The position numbers and the translations under genes are program-made. This document shows positions 11,372 to 23,416 of a DNA stretch of 64,000 nucleotides, in pieces. The DNA is taken from the NCBI GenBank assembly GCA_047967505.1, contig CM106539.1. One strand, written 5' to 3'. Positions within the stretch are counted from its first letter, which is position 1. Every line of letters begins with the position of its first letter. The notes beneath the pieces are model-generated. The model was given only the letters and a program-made list of their open reading frames with translations. It was not told where the DNA came from and made no database searches. Source of the DNA: Dipteris shenzhenensis (Eukaryota; Polypodiophyta; Polypodiopsida; Gleicheniales).

Positions 11372-13330
11372 TAACACCATTCAAATATCGAGAAAGAGTG
11401 AAGGTGGTGGTGGTTGTCAGATGAGAGTGAATGAAGATGGCACCCAAGCGACAAGTGACGACAGAAAGGACATTCTGAACAAGCAAATGTTTGGATCGCT
11501 CATTTCTATGATCATGATAGAAAAGGACATTCAAACAAGCAAATGTTTGGATTGCCCATTTGTACTAAACTCATTGTAAAGGAAAAATTAAATTATTGAA
11601 AAGGCCACAGGAGATCCTTTGTACAAAGACTCATCCAGAGTAATATTTGTCGTAAAACTTATGACATGATAATGTAAAATTGCAAGCATAGCTATTGCTA
11701 TTTTTTGGAGTATAAAAGAGGCTTCCATCATGTCTCATGTGTATATAAACCTTTTAATTTCTTGAATATTCAAGAGTGTTATAGTTTTTTGCATTGAGAG
11801 TAAAAAGAGTCTTACAGGTCTCTTATGTATACATTTTTAAAATGTTATGAATCCTCAATAGCATGGTTTTTCATGGATTTAAACTAATAACTCGGATTTT
11901 TTATTTTAAGAATATGATTCTTATAAACAAGAAATACAAATTTAGGATTTAATAGTAGTTTTTGCATTATTTGTACAACATTGTAGAGAGATATTTTGAA
12001 ATGTCTTATGTGAAAATGATAGTGCCAGAAAGTAAACTTTTGATTCTCGAATGACAGTTTCATAAAGTAAACTTTTCAGTTGGGAAGGATTTTAAGGAAT
12101 AGTCCAAAAGTAGACATATGAGTCCAAAATTAATGAAATAAGTGTTAATAGTCAATGATCCATCACCACGTGTACCACCAATAGTCGGTACCGTTGTGGA
12201 CTCCTCCCCATACATTCACAATTGGCGCAAGAGAATATGGCATTGATGTCATACTTCTTGCTTGAAATGAGTGCAATGACAATACAACCTCTCCGTAAGC
12301 CACTCCATGCTCTCGAGCATTCACGCATCATCTGACAAGCTTCACTCGTCCCTTCCATCTGCACACCTCAAAAATCACAACACAAAATGCAAGGAAATCC
12401 ACTCAAGAACCAAAAAATAGCCTATGGTTAACTTTAATGCCTATTGCTAGATTTTATGCCCAGTACCGTCGGTATATACCAACTTTATGGCCTGCTTTAT
12501 TGGTATATATCGACCTTTAAGGGATATATAGTGTTGATATATATCAATGGAATAGTGGTGATATATATCGACTCTGGGAGCTAAAATCCAAAACACGTGT
12601 GTCACCGCCCCTCACAATTCTATTACAAAAAAAGCAAAAACCTCTGCTCCTTCCTCACCTTTGGCAAGCTCACTTTCCTCCAACCTCCTTCCCACACTCC
12701 TCACCCCTACCCAGCCCCTCTCCTAACACTTGTGCCCCCTCTCCACCCTTATCCCTCTCTAACATGGTGTGTCTATTTAAACAATGTAGGTTTTTTCCTT
12801 CCCCCATTTTGTTTTGTGAGTGTTGAAGCATGTTTCTCCTTGCATTGCTAAGCCCATGTGCTCATTTTCATGCTTGATTTTCAGAGTTGAAGGACCAAAA
12901 ACAAGATTTGGTGAAAGAAAGAAGGATCACCTCTTCTTTTTTTGGTATTTCTGTACTTTCCCTTCCTCTACTTTCACTTTCCCTTCCCTTTTCTAAAGTT
13001 TCTCTCCTCCTTTCCTTTCCTTTTCTTTCTTGAAAGGAAGAAACAATACACAAAAAAAATCATGAAAGAGAAGCGTATGAAAGCTATACCTATTGTTTTC
13101 GTGCTTTCTCCTTGTTTGTAGGCTTCTCTTTGTCTCTTGAATCCAATCCCTTTAGAATGTTGCTTCTCCAAACTCCTCTTTCACTAATTTTTTTTCTTAA
13201 AAATGGTATGGTTCCTCTCTTTTATAGGGCCAGTACACGAAACACCTCTTTTGAGAGGGATTATCTGGTGCCAGGACACGTCATTTCTAGGTAAGAAAGT
13301 GCTTCCTCTTTTTTTCTATTTTTCTTTTCG
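11372..13330. other. Intergenic sequence with no supported gene
   Basis: Directly after the DUF7869 frame are two copies of a phrase containing CATTC(T/A)AACAAGCAAATGTTTGGATCG (near 11,470 and 11,528). At 12,460-12,580 the words GGTATATA and TATATATCGAC recur. A minus-strand 70-residue ORF at 12,152-12,364 has CANCEC but no recognised domain. The remainder is AT-rich, becoming C/T-rich after 12,640. Confidence 0.6.
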
Positions 13331-13364
13331 TGATTGCATTGGGCACTAGCTACAATCATGGGTG

Positions 13365-14765
13365 TAAAAACTCTTCTCCTCTCTTCTCCCCTCTCTTATT
13401 TCCTCTCCTTCCTCTCTCTTCCCCTCTCTTTTCCCTGTCCTCTCTTCTCTTTTTTCCTCTCTTTCCCCCTCTTTTCTCCTCTCTCTTTTCTCAACTCTTC
13501 CTCTCTTTCCCCTCTCTCTTTTCCTTCTCTTTCCTTCTCTATTTTCCTGCTCTCTTTCCTCCCTTTCCTTCTCTGTTTTCCCTCTTCTCTCCTCTCTTAT
13601 TTCCTCTCCTTCCTCTCCTCCTCTCTTCCTCTCTCTTTCCCCTATTTTCCTCTTTCTTTGTCTCTTTTCCTCCTCTCTTTCCCTTCTTTTCCTCCCTCTT
13701 CTCTCTTTTCCTCTCTCTTCCTCTCTTTTCCCCTCTCTCTTTTCTCCTCTCCTCCTCTCTCCTCCTCCTCTTTCCCCTCTCTTTTTCCCTCTCTTTTCCT
13801 TTGTTTTGTCCTCTCTTCCTCTCTTTTCCTCTCTTTCATTCTCTTATTTCCTCTCTTTCATTCTCTCTTTTCCTTCTCTTTCCCTCTCTTTTCCCCCTCT
13901 TTTACTCTCTTTCCTTCTTTCTTTTCCTCCTCTCATTTCCTTCTCTTTCCCTCTCTTCTCCTCCTCTCTTTCATTCTCTCTTTTTCTCTCTTTTCCTCTC
14001 TTCCCTTATCTCTTTTTCCGTCTCTCTTTTCCTCTCTTTCCTTATCTCTTTTCCTCCTCTCTTTCCTTCTCTCTTTTCCTCTCTTTCCTTCTCTCTTTTC
14101 CTCCTCTCTTTCATTCTCTCTTTTCCCCTCTCTTTTCCTGTCTTTCATTCTTTCCTTTCCGCTTCATTCTTTTCCCCTCTTTTTTCCTCTCTTTTCCTCT
14201 CTTTCATCCTCTCCTCTTTTCCCCTTTGTTTTCCTCTCTTTCATTCTCTCGTTCCCTCTCTTCTCCTCCTCTATTTTCCTTGTCTTTCCCTCTCTTCTCC
14301 TCCTCTCTTTCATTCTCTCTTTTTCTCTCTTTCCTTCTCTCTTTTCCTCCTCTCTTTCCTTCTCTCTTTTCCTCTTTTCTTTTCCTTTTTTTTCTTTTCC
14401 TTTTTTCCTCTCCTCTTCTCTCTTTTCCTCTCTTTTTGTCTTTTACTCTCTTCTCTTGTCTCTTTTCCGCTTTCTTTTTTTCTCTCTTTTCCTTCTCTCT
14501 TTCCTCCTGTCTTTCATTCTCTCTTTTCCTCTCTTTCCTTCTCTCTTTTCCTCCTCTCTTTCACTCTGTCTTTTCCCCTCTTTCATTCTCTCCTTTTCTT
14601 CTCTTTCATTCTCCCTTTCCTCTCTTTTCCTTCTCTCTTTTCCTCTTTTCTTCTCTTTTCCTCTTTTCCTCTCTTATCTTCTCTCTTTTCCTCTCTTTTC
14701 TTCTCTCTTTTCCTCTTCTTATCCTCCACCTCTTTTTTCTTTTGCTCCTTACCTGTATTTGGTTC
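13365..14765. repeat. 1.4-kb TTTTCCTCTCTTTC polypyrimidine tract
   Basis: The plus strand is almost pure C/T with recurring CTCTCTTTTCCT and CTTTCATTCTCTC. Unlike the 3.3-5.3 kb tract it is T-rich and lacks the GC palindromes. Phe/Ser/Leu-rich and Lys/Glu/Arg-rich ORFs (up to 503 residues) across it are composition artefacts. Confidence 0.95.
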
Positions 14766-14783
14766 TTTTTTTTCAAACAAATT

Positions 14784-16260
14784 CTAAATGGAATGCCCTA
14801 ACCCATGAGCGTCTTCCCAAAACCCCAATCCGGTGCCATGGTTGATTGCACTTGTTATGCTTAGTTTATGCTCATTCACAAGCTTCTCAACATATGCAAT
14901 CACCTGTGGTGGGATTTGGGCTCTCATGAATGAGGTGACTACTTCATCCCCATCTTCATGATTCTTCATCCACTTATGTGCCGATGCCTTTTCCTTAGCT
15001 ATGGATAAAGTAACTATATGCTTCACAATATTAGGGTCAATATTGCATTGACCGGTAGGGATATCTTTTTCTGTGAGCAAATATCTAATCGCACTATCCA
15101 CTGCACCATGTTTCACCCATATGTTGATGCATTCCTCCATGCAATGATCTTTGTCCTTCCTACCAAAAAGCCATTCTTTCTTGAGGAGTTTCTCTGTTGC
15201 CATTGTTACATACTTATCCAGCAAATATTTTATGGGCCTCCATATTCTTTTTGTTACCTCTTTTTTCTCAACCTTTGACTTTTGTGATAGTAACAAAGGA
15301 CCTTCATAAGTAACCTCACCCTTCTCGTATGCATGGCAAACTACCACAACTTGCTCAAACACCTCATCAGGTTGAAAAATTATACGTGTGTAGTCTGCAT
15401 ATCTATCTCTCGCTACCTTGAAGCTTGTGAAAGATTCTTCCCGTTCTTGACTTCACCTTGGTACAACTGCAATTAAACATGTATAAAAATTAGTTAATGT
15501 GTTTGCATCCGCTTTTGTGGCAGTTCTTTTCAAATGCGTTGCTGGAGAACCAAGTGTCATCTATAGACACCTCACTTTCATTAGGACTTCTGATGTCGAG
15601 ATTATCTTACGTTCTACAAAAATATCATGATTTAGTCTTTCGGACTCAATCAAATATTTTGTTGGATGCTTTAAAAATACATATTGTGGCCATATAAAAA
15701 TTGAAGGGAAGAACCTTTGAAATTTGCTCTGCAGTGAGTCTTCTAGAGTCCCTTGCTTGTCTAGTAAGTTCATTATGGGCAAATGCATAATGTTGACCAT
15801 CAATCAGCTCAAATTTACAATGCAGCAAGAAATTTCTCTTTGCTTCTTTCAAAACTTTCTTGAAATTTTCCTCTTCACACTATTCATGCGGTATTTGTTG
15901 AAGGATTTGTGTGAACAATTTGTTGAAAGTCTCCTCAAAATGGCTAGGTCCTTCAAACATAATTCCATTGTCATGGCTACCTATATTTGGAGAGAACATG
16001 ATTGGATGTAAGACTACATTAGAGACCACTATTTTCTTGCCATCCACCAAAGCCTTGAATATCTGAATCGCATAAGATATATCAAGATTCCTATTATTGG
16101 TAAAAATAGGTACTCAACTCCACATCTCGAGCATTCATAGTGCTCATAAGGCTTTTTTCCCCATATATATCATCTTCTATGATCATCTCATTAAGATGCA
16201 GATTGAGAGTCTTTGTTAAAATGAGCTCATCTTGATCTTCCTCAACCTCTTGATCTGACT
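14784..16260 (-). pseudogene. Unrecognised gene family U1, copy B
   Basis: Minus-strand reading: an acidic lead-in (EVEEDQDELILTKTLNLHLNE), then PIFTNNRNLDISYAIQIFKAL (about 16,110-16,050), which aligns with U1 copy A at bases 1-120. Next is KRNFLLHCKFELIDGQHYAF (about 15,850), then a putative exon starting near 15,468 after an AATTGCAG acceptor, ending in a 192-codon ORF (15,362-14,784; YLLDKYVTMATEKLLKKEWL). Frames change several times and stops intervene, so this is a decayed or intron-containing copy. The C-terminal ORF supplies the part of the family that lies off the window in copy A. Function unknown. Its N-terminal side abuts a Copia gag fragment on the same strand, probably an insertion breakpoint. 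Confidence 0.55.
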
Positions 16261-16261
16261 C

Positions 16262-17202
16262 TTATTCCTCTATATTTTCTCTGTCCTCCTCTTTCTCTTG
16301 TACCTGAAGTTTTTGGGTGGAGGAACATTGTCTTTTTTTCAAAGTAGCCTTTGGAATAACATCTACAATCTTCTTCCGACACTCATTTTGCATGTGCCCT
16401 GCCTTGTTGCAATAGAAGCACTTGATCTTCTTCTTTCTCTTTTTATCATCAGAAGAAGATGGGTTACCAGAGTCCTTACCCTTACCTTTCTTCGATCTAG
16501 CATAGAAAGCCGAATCTTCTCCAGTCCTTGTCTTTTGATGCATCTCCTCCTCCAAAAGCATTGCGCTGAAATCCTCAAAGTTGAGGGGCGGATTTTTGTT
16601 CTATGTATTCAGTGCTGTAACAAGACCATCATACTTTGGTGGGAGAATCCGTATGCACCTTCGTGCTAGATTCTCGCTTGTGATGGTGATGCCAATCGCA
16701 GTCATCTGATCACGTAGATTCTTCACCCTGGTGATGAACTTCTCTGCCGTTTTAGATTCAGACAGTTTCTTGTTCACAAGTTGAGTCTTTAGATTCTGAA
16801 TCTGCATCTGATTCATGGTCTCGTACTAATTTTTCAAGACCATCCATGCCTCCTCCACTGTGGTGACATGTTGAATTAACACCATGATAGAATCACTTAC
16901 ACTGCAGACAATAGAACACAACGCATCTGCATTTCTTCTTGTCCATGCGAGAATCTCATCCGCAGTTGGTACTATCTATTGTGTTGCATTGGCTGGATTC
17001 GGGGCTTCAGGTCCACCCTAGTAGTAGTATCCCAAAGCTCATATGCGCATAGGATGGTCTTCATCTTGAACTTCCAGAGTGGATACTTAGTGCTATCCAA
17101 CTTTCCACTTTCGCCGAACGGTGGGATTAGCAGTCTTGCAGGCTGGGCCATCTCTCACAATCTGCTCACAAACAGAAACACACTACCAAATCTTCTTGCT
17201 AG
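16262..17202 (-). pseudogene. Ty1/copia gag fragment
   Basis: Minus strand, reading down from the LTR at 17,222. Gag-like helices (KFITRVKNLRDQMTAIGI) are followed by a CCHC zinc knuckle, CFYCNKAGHMQNEC, with all four ligands present (about 16,420-16,380). Stops between segments are TAG where Gln is expected (for example before YETMNQ). The gag is adjacent to its 5' LTR and primer site, so orientation is certain. Protease and downstream domains are absent because the sequence passes directly into U1 copy B. Confidence 0.8.
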
Positions 17203-17221
17203 AGTCCAAGCTCTAATACCA
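17203..17221 (-). other. Primer binding site of minus-strand Copia
   Basis: On the minus strand TGGTATTAGAGCTTGGACT directly follows the LTR end (CTTACA). It is one substitution away from the TGGTATCAGAGC core complementary to initiator Met-tRNA used by plant Copia elements. Confidence 0.8.
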
Positions 17222-17945
17222 TGTAAGAAAACAATACAACGTCTGTGCTCAACAGATAATAGGATCTCGTATGCAAGAGAGAAAAGCAGATAGTATGGAG
17301 AATCAAAATTTTGATTACTATAAAACTGATACAATAGATGGCGCTGCCTCCCAGCCGTGCGCCCCTGTGTGAGGAGCTTCGATGGCATGCTGGAAATAGT
17401 AGAGGACGGAGGCTGGATGCTAAGGAATCAGGGTTGCTATAGCCAGTGATGAAATGGGCTTCATGGGCTTGTTCTTATATAGCCACCACTAGTAGTCGGT
17501 TAGACCCAATTGGGTGACCGACCCAGTCCGCCCAAACGGCCAACTGGGGGTCGGTCCCAAAATAGGCCACCGACCACATGATAGAACCGGTGCACAAAAA
17601 TAGAGCAACTCACCTACAATCTCCATTCGAGCCCACAGCTATCTGGGATCATTTGGGGCTCCAAACGGGCCTCGCAACCCTAGATAGGGCTGTCCCAAGA
17701 AATACTCCATCTACCCTCAGTGCAGTCAGTCATGGGATGCCTTCCTGCACTTGCATGTAGCCTAGTTGGTAGTGTGCCAACTCCATCCAGCCATCAGGCC
17801 ACACATGGCCCCCATCTGGTGTCCAAACCAGGACCTACTGGATAACCGAGCTACTCAAATGCCTTCTCCTCATATGGGGGGGCTTACAAGTAGAGTTAGC
17901 TAGTTCCCGTGTAGTTACACGAGAGTGGAGCATTGATATCTAACA
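17222..17945 (-). mobile_element. Copia LTR (5' LTR of a minus-strand element)
   Basis: On the minus strand it starts TGTTAGATATCA and ends CTTACA (TG...CA). The primer site and gag follow at lower coordinates. A clearly homologous LTR lies at 22,657-23,386, with scattered substitutions and small indels, so both are old. Confidence 0.85.
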
Positions 17946-17952
17946 CAAATTC

Positions 17953-18642
17953 CTATATGAAAATGTCATATCGCACTTTGACATCCCATTGGAAATTTCT
18001 AGCGACCAAGGGACTCACTTCGTCAGGGAGGCTATTCAAATCCTTATGAGTGAGTTTCTAAAAGTGCATAGGAAATCCACTCTATACTACCCTAGATCAA
18101 ATGGCCAAGCTAAATCCTAATGTTTCACTATGATATACAGTGTAGAGGCTAGCCAAAGTGACTAGGAAGATAAGCTCACCACTACATTATCAGCATACCA
18201 TTATCAGCATACCGTACTCATACCGTACCGCATACAAGGTTGCAACTAATTGCACCCCCTTAAGCCTCACCTTTGCAGTGGAGGTGGTGATGCCCATGGA
18301 ATTGCTAGTACCAAGCCTAAGGGTGCAGTTCAAGAGAGGATGTCCAAAGAAGCCATCTCTGAGAGGCTAATTGAACTTGAGAAACTTGATGAGACAAGGA
18401 TTTTACCAACATGTGGCATGAAAGTTGACAAACTTCATTGGAAACATTGGTTTGATTGCAACCTTAAAAATAAAGACCTTAATGAAGGTAACCTTACATT
18501 ATTGTATAGCATTAGGAGCACCAAGAAAAAGCTAAAGTGTCATGGTATGGGCTTGTACCGAGTTATAGAGATCATGCCACAAGGGTCATGCTGCATTGTG
18601 ACCCTCGAGGAAGTAGATATCTATGGCTTTGTGAATGGGTGA
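17953..18642 (+). pseudogene. Ty3/gypsy integrase C-terminal fragment
   Basis: Plus strand: EISSDQGTHFV and STLYYPRSNGQAKS match the integrase catalytic core (SDxGTHF, second Asp; the YYPxxNGQAE region carries the Glu, here changed to Lys). After frame changes the typical plant Gypsy tail follows: ERLIELEKLDETRI, EGNLTLLYSIRSTKKKLK and GLYRVIEIMPQG, ending GFVNG. The fragment begins immediately after the Copia LTR, so it was probably cut by that insertion. It is inactive. Confidence 0.8.
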
Positions 18643-19600
18643 ACTTAAATGCTATTATGGCCCCTTGACCCTCCAAACTGAAAAATCCATTCGAGAAATT
18701 TTTTGAAAAAAAAATTGAAAAGGAATTTGCTTGCATAAAGAGCGCATAAAGAGGTAGGAAATAGAAGAGGCCCCCAAGTCTGCCAAGCTAAAATGAAGCA
18801 AAAAGGGCTAATAACTATTTGGAAGGCAGTTGTAGAAGGGATAGACCTCCTAGAGGATCTAACCATTTCCCCTGCTAGGTTTCCAGTAACATTTTACATT
18901 TACAAAGAAACAATCCACTCCATTGAAGCTTTTTTGGACCTCGAAGCAATCCATAACCTTATTTCATAGGAAGTGTGTGGCCAATTAATATAAGAGTAAT
19001 CCTTGAATCCACGCCTATACTTGCACAAGCTATGGATGGTTGAGGCATGCCAGTAATTGGATATATGGAGATGCAAGTCTCGATAAATCACTATAGTGTG
19101 GCCAGTTGCTTTTGTGTGATGCCTTCAGGTGCTATTAAGATGTGAACATGTAATACTTGGTAGGATTTAATGTTGGGTATTCAATTGTTAGATTGACGAG
19201 CGAGAACAAGCATCAATGTTGACAAGTGGTGTCACAAATTTGTGACTCCACTTTGTTCAAGAGTCATGGAGTTAGAGATCACCCAAACATACTAGTCTAA
19301 CACAACATCCATCCAGAGCGGCAAAAAGACTAGAAATCCACCCACCAACATTGAGTCTTCATCATCTACCTCCACTCCTTCTGACCACACCTCTACCATT
19401 ACTCAAGTCACATAGCTTGAATTACAAAAGTTCTTTCATCATCCAAGGACAATTCTACCAGGGCTACCAAAGATCCAGAAAGAAATCCCATGCCACCATG
19501 GGCTACAGTAATGGTAGAATCTACAGCCCACCAGCCCTCTTCATCATCCAGTCACCAATGCAACCAATAGAAAGGACACTTGAAAATTATCCTCAAGCCA
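18643..19600. other. Intergenic or degraded transposon sequence
   Basis: No gene is supported. The region 19,140-19,350 may be LTR-like (GTTGGGTATTCAATTGTTAG, then many CCACC words), but no partner was found. Confidence 0.4.
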
Positions 19601-19619
19601 AAGTTATCCAAAATCCATG

Positions 19620-20440
19620 AAAAGGGATGGTTCAACTCAAACACCAATTATGTGATGTCCTAAACCAACACGGTTAAAGAAAAATTAACAACAACAATAT
19701 ATTTCACAACAAAATAGCAATATATTGTTATTTTACTAAACCAACACCATGGTTGGAACATCATGCAACCATTGCTAGTTCAACTCAAACACTAGTTATG
19801 TGATTGTCCTAAACCAGCATGGTTGAACAAACATTAGTTGTTGACCAGCCTAGTGGTTGACATTACTTTGTTTCTTAGTACTTAAATTAGTTAAATTTAA
19901 TTTCCTACTATTCCAAACATATACCACTTAATTTTTAATGTGATTGTCCTAAACCATCCCAGTGAGGTTCAAGTCAAATAGCAGTTATTGATTGAAATTG
20001 TGGTTGAACAAAAATAAAGAAATGAAAAGCAATATATTGGTATTGTCTAATTGTGAAATTCAAAAATGAAAAGAAATATATTGGTATTTTCTAACGGTGA
20101 AATTCAAAAATGAAAAGAAATATAGTTGTTATTGTCTAATTGTGAAGTTGTGACTGCCATCAGACTAAACTAGCCCGATAGTTAAAATTGTGACTTGCCC
20201 TACCCGGTGGTTGAAATTGTGACCGTGTCCTAAACCAGCCTAGTGGTTAAATTGTGACTATCCTAGACTAACACAGTGCTTAAAATTGTTTTGTTTCACT
20301 AGTAACTTGATTAATTTAATTATTAGATTCATTATATGTGGTTGTATTAAACCAACCCAGGGGTTGAAATTGTTTTATTTTCCCATAGGTTGATTAGTTT
20401 AATTAGACCACGTTTTTGCAAGTATTGTGTTTTGTTTTGT
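19620..20440. repeat. Degenerate repeats of TCCTAAACCAGCCTAGTGGTTG
   Basis: The phrase (T)CCTAAACCARC..(G)GTGGTTGAAATTGTGACT recurs at irregular spacing at least eight times, together with AATATATTGGTATT and AAAATGAAAAGAAATATA repeats. No ORF is present. Confidence 0.7.
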
Positions 20441-21749
20441 TTTCCTTATAGTAGTGCAAAAAGGGGGATTAGTGTACTATTGTTACTGCATGTTGGGTCA
20501 ATAGACGGAGCTATATCTAAAATTTATGAATCAAAATCCTAACATTTCAATTGGGCAAAGGAGCTTTGAGCATTGTAAGGCCTAGTACATCACGAAACTC
20601 AAAGACAAGAATGTTTATTGTTGCAAAACACACATATAGTTTGACTTGGTTCGGCAAGCTATGAATGAGTTGAGATCTGGTCATGTTGGAGCATTGCTCC
20701 ATGGGGAGGTCTCCCTGATGAATTTGCAATCTATAGGCCACGTTGATCCTCATCATGTGTTGCAAGGGAGACTAGGTTTTGTAGCCTAGGGTCTCTATGG
20801 GAGCTAGTGGTTTATCGAAAGAGAGATTGTGAGTGGCACTGCATTGAATGCATTCATGGCACATGCAAGCATTGTAGTTTGAAGCTGATAAAGAGGCAAT
20901 TTCATGTCTATCCAAATGAAATGAGGGGAGTTAGCCCTATTGGTCTAAAATAGAGGAGATTTGAAAATTTCAAGGTTGAAGGATCCAATAAAAAGAGATG
21001 GCTACTATTATTATATAAGAGCACTCAGCTAAGGGAGCTTATAGGTCACTTGTCTCCATCCATCCCAAATATGTGCTTCATGATTTCATGACCAACTAGC
21101 AGGATAAGTAGTTCCAGAAGTGCCTCGCTAATTTTTCCCATGACACTTGTCTCTATCATATATTTTGCAAAAAATTATTCATTTCAAGAACAAGATGAGA
21201 TGTAAAGTGCTCACTAATACAGCTAGCAAACAACAATTCTTGTGCATATCATGTATAGTCATTTCCTTGATTCTTCTGAGAAATTGTGGATCGTGCTCTC
21301 CTAGTGCAACCTGGACTTAGCAAAAGATTAAGGGGGATCAAACCATAGAAGATACTCCATGAGAACATACGGTAGGCAATACTCAATCTATTGCAATGTG
21401 TGTTCTCAACAATACATGATAGGCTTCTTATATAGAGAGAGTCTTTAGAATAGTCAAACCGTGTGGGATCCTCTCATCCACATCTTTCCTTGTGGATATC
21501 CTCAATCCACACCTCCACATCATGTAGTCCACATCATAGGGTGGCTACTTTAATACATTCCTTATCACATACCTTTGCTCTTTAATCTATGTGCTCATGG
21601 CACCACAACTCTCAACACCTCCCCTTAGTGCCATAATCCTTTGGCTACTACAAGGTGGTCACATGTGAGTTACATTCCATCATCTTCTACGACTGATGCC
21701 AATCTTCTTACTGACTCATAGGATTCTAGGCTAGTACAGGATTCCAATT

Positions 21750-22650
21750 CAATGCAACGCACATACCATTTCTACATTTTGGATGATAGGGAACATGACA
21801 CTTTATTTGTGCAGCATGCTTTTCTACTCCATTGGGAATGGCTAAAAAAAGAATATCCCCATGTAGAAAATATAAAACAACATTGGGTGCTACCTCTCAA
21901 TTTAAATCAGCCTGTGGATTCTACTTTGTCTCAAGGTTGATGGTACTAGACATGAAGTAAAATTTCTTTGGGTCTACCCATGGCGAGGGTGAGCATGATG
22001 GATGTGATGACAGTATTAAGCGAGCTTTGTTTAAACACCAATTAACATGCCCTCAAGAAAAGCTCCATGATGGCCGTGATGCTGTATCGTGGTTTACAAC
22101 CAACCTCTCCACAGGGATGCATTCAACATACAATAAACAAAGCCTTAAGAATAGTGTAGTGTGCAAAGTGTTCCATGAATTGAAAGTGGATGAATGCAAA
22201 GGAGAAGCCATCAAAATTATGATAAAATTGAAGGAGTTGGTAGTTTGCACAACATATGGGGCTTTCCAACAATAACTTGTTCAAAACAAGAAAACTTTCT
22301 TATTTCTGTGGTGCATGCATCATAGGGGATCATGACAATTTTGATTGCAACTATGAAGACATGGTATTTATTTCAAGTTTTCCCTCTATGTTCAGATGGA
22401 ATGACAAACAATGGAGAGATGAACAATGACTCGCCATAGTTTAGGGAGAGTTTTGATGACCTCACTAACTGTCTGGAAGAGGGGGATAACTTGCAGTTGT
22501 CGTTGCTGCCTCTAGGAAGAATAAGGAAGATGATCCATACTTTGTGTTGTTGTGCACAAAACCTAAGTACAAGGTTGAGGAAGAATTTAAGGATCATTGG
22601 GAAACAACCTATGAGAATTGGGATGTAGCAATTGAATCTTTTTGGTACAA
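21750..22650 (+). pseudogene. Degraded protein of an unidentified transposon
   Basis: Plus strand in several frames: a segment with HAFLLHWEWLKKEYP, then GSTHGEGEHDGCDDSIKRAL (about 21,972-22,030) followed by KLHDGRDAVSWFTTNLSTG and KVFHELKVDECKGEAIKIM. After a gap comes DPYFVLLCTKPKYKVEEEF with HWETTYENW and AIESFWYKK (22,530-22,650). The F..THGkG..DG.G..vKR pattern is one I associate with an unclassified group of eukaryotic transposase-like proteins. That link is tentative. Frameshifts and the LTR insertion at 22,657 make it a pseudogene. Confidence 0.4.
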
Positions 22651-22656
22651 AAAAAT

Positions 22657-23386
22657 TGTAAGAAAATAATGTCTGTGCTCAACAGATATTAGGATATTGT
22701 ATGCAAGAGAGAAAATAGATAGTATGGAGAAGCAAAAATTTGATTACTGTAAAACTGATACAATAGATGGCGCTGCCTTTTAGCCGTGCGCTCCTGTGAA
22801 AGTAGCTTCGATGGCGTGCTAGAAATAGTAGAAGACGGAGGCTGGATGCTAAGGAATCAGGGTTGCTGTAGCCAGATAATGAAATGGGCTTCACACGCTT
22901 GCTCTTATATAGCCACCACAAGTAGTCAGTTACAGCCAATTGGGTGACCGACCCAGTCTGCCCAAAACGGTCGACTGGGGTTCGGTCCTGAAATAGGCCA
23001 CCTACCACACGATAGAACCAGTGTACAAAATAGAGCAACTGACCTATGGTTTCTGTTTGGCCCAAAGCCACCATTTGAGATCATCTAAGGCTCCAAACAG
23101 GCCCCGCAACCCAAGAGTGGGCTGCCTCAAGAAATGCTCAGTCTACCCTCAATGCAGTCAGTCATGGGATGCCTTCCCACACTTGCATATATCCTAGTTG
23201 GCGGTGTGCCAACTCTATCTAAAGCTGTCCGGCCATCAGGCCACACACGGCCCCCATGTGGTATCCTAACTAGGACCTATCGGATAACTGAGCTACTCAA
23301 ATGCCTTCTCCTCATATGGGGGGCTTACAAGTAGAGTTAGCTGGTTCTTGCATAGTTACATGAGAGTCGAGCATTGATATCTAACA
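22657..23386 (-). mobile_element. Copia LTR (3' LTR of a minus-strand element)
   Basis: Homologous to 17,222-17,945. Directly next to it (23,387-23,402) is CCCCCCCTCCATTTCC, which on the minus strand is the polypurine tract GGAAATGGAGGGGGGG. The RNase H end of a Copia polyprotein follows at higher coordinates, so this is a 3' LTR. Confidence 0.85.
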
Positions 23387-23416
23387 CCCCCCCTCCATTT
23401 CCACTCGCAAGTGAAT

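Noticed and set aside
12152-12364. Small Cys-containing minus-strand ORF as a zinc-finger gene
   Set aside because: Only 70 codons, no recognised spacing of ligands and no neighbouring coding sequence.
13330-14845. Phe/Ser/Leu-rich ORFs of 331-503 codons resembling membrane proteins
   Set aside because: Translation of TTTTCCTCTC repeats. Hydrophobicity follows from T-rich codons.
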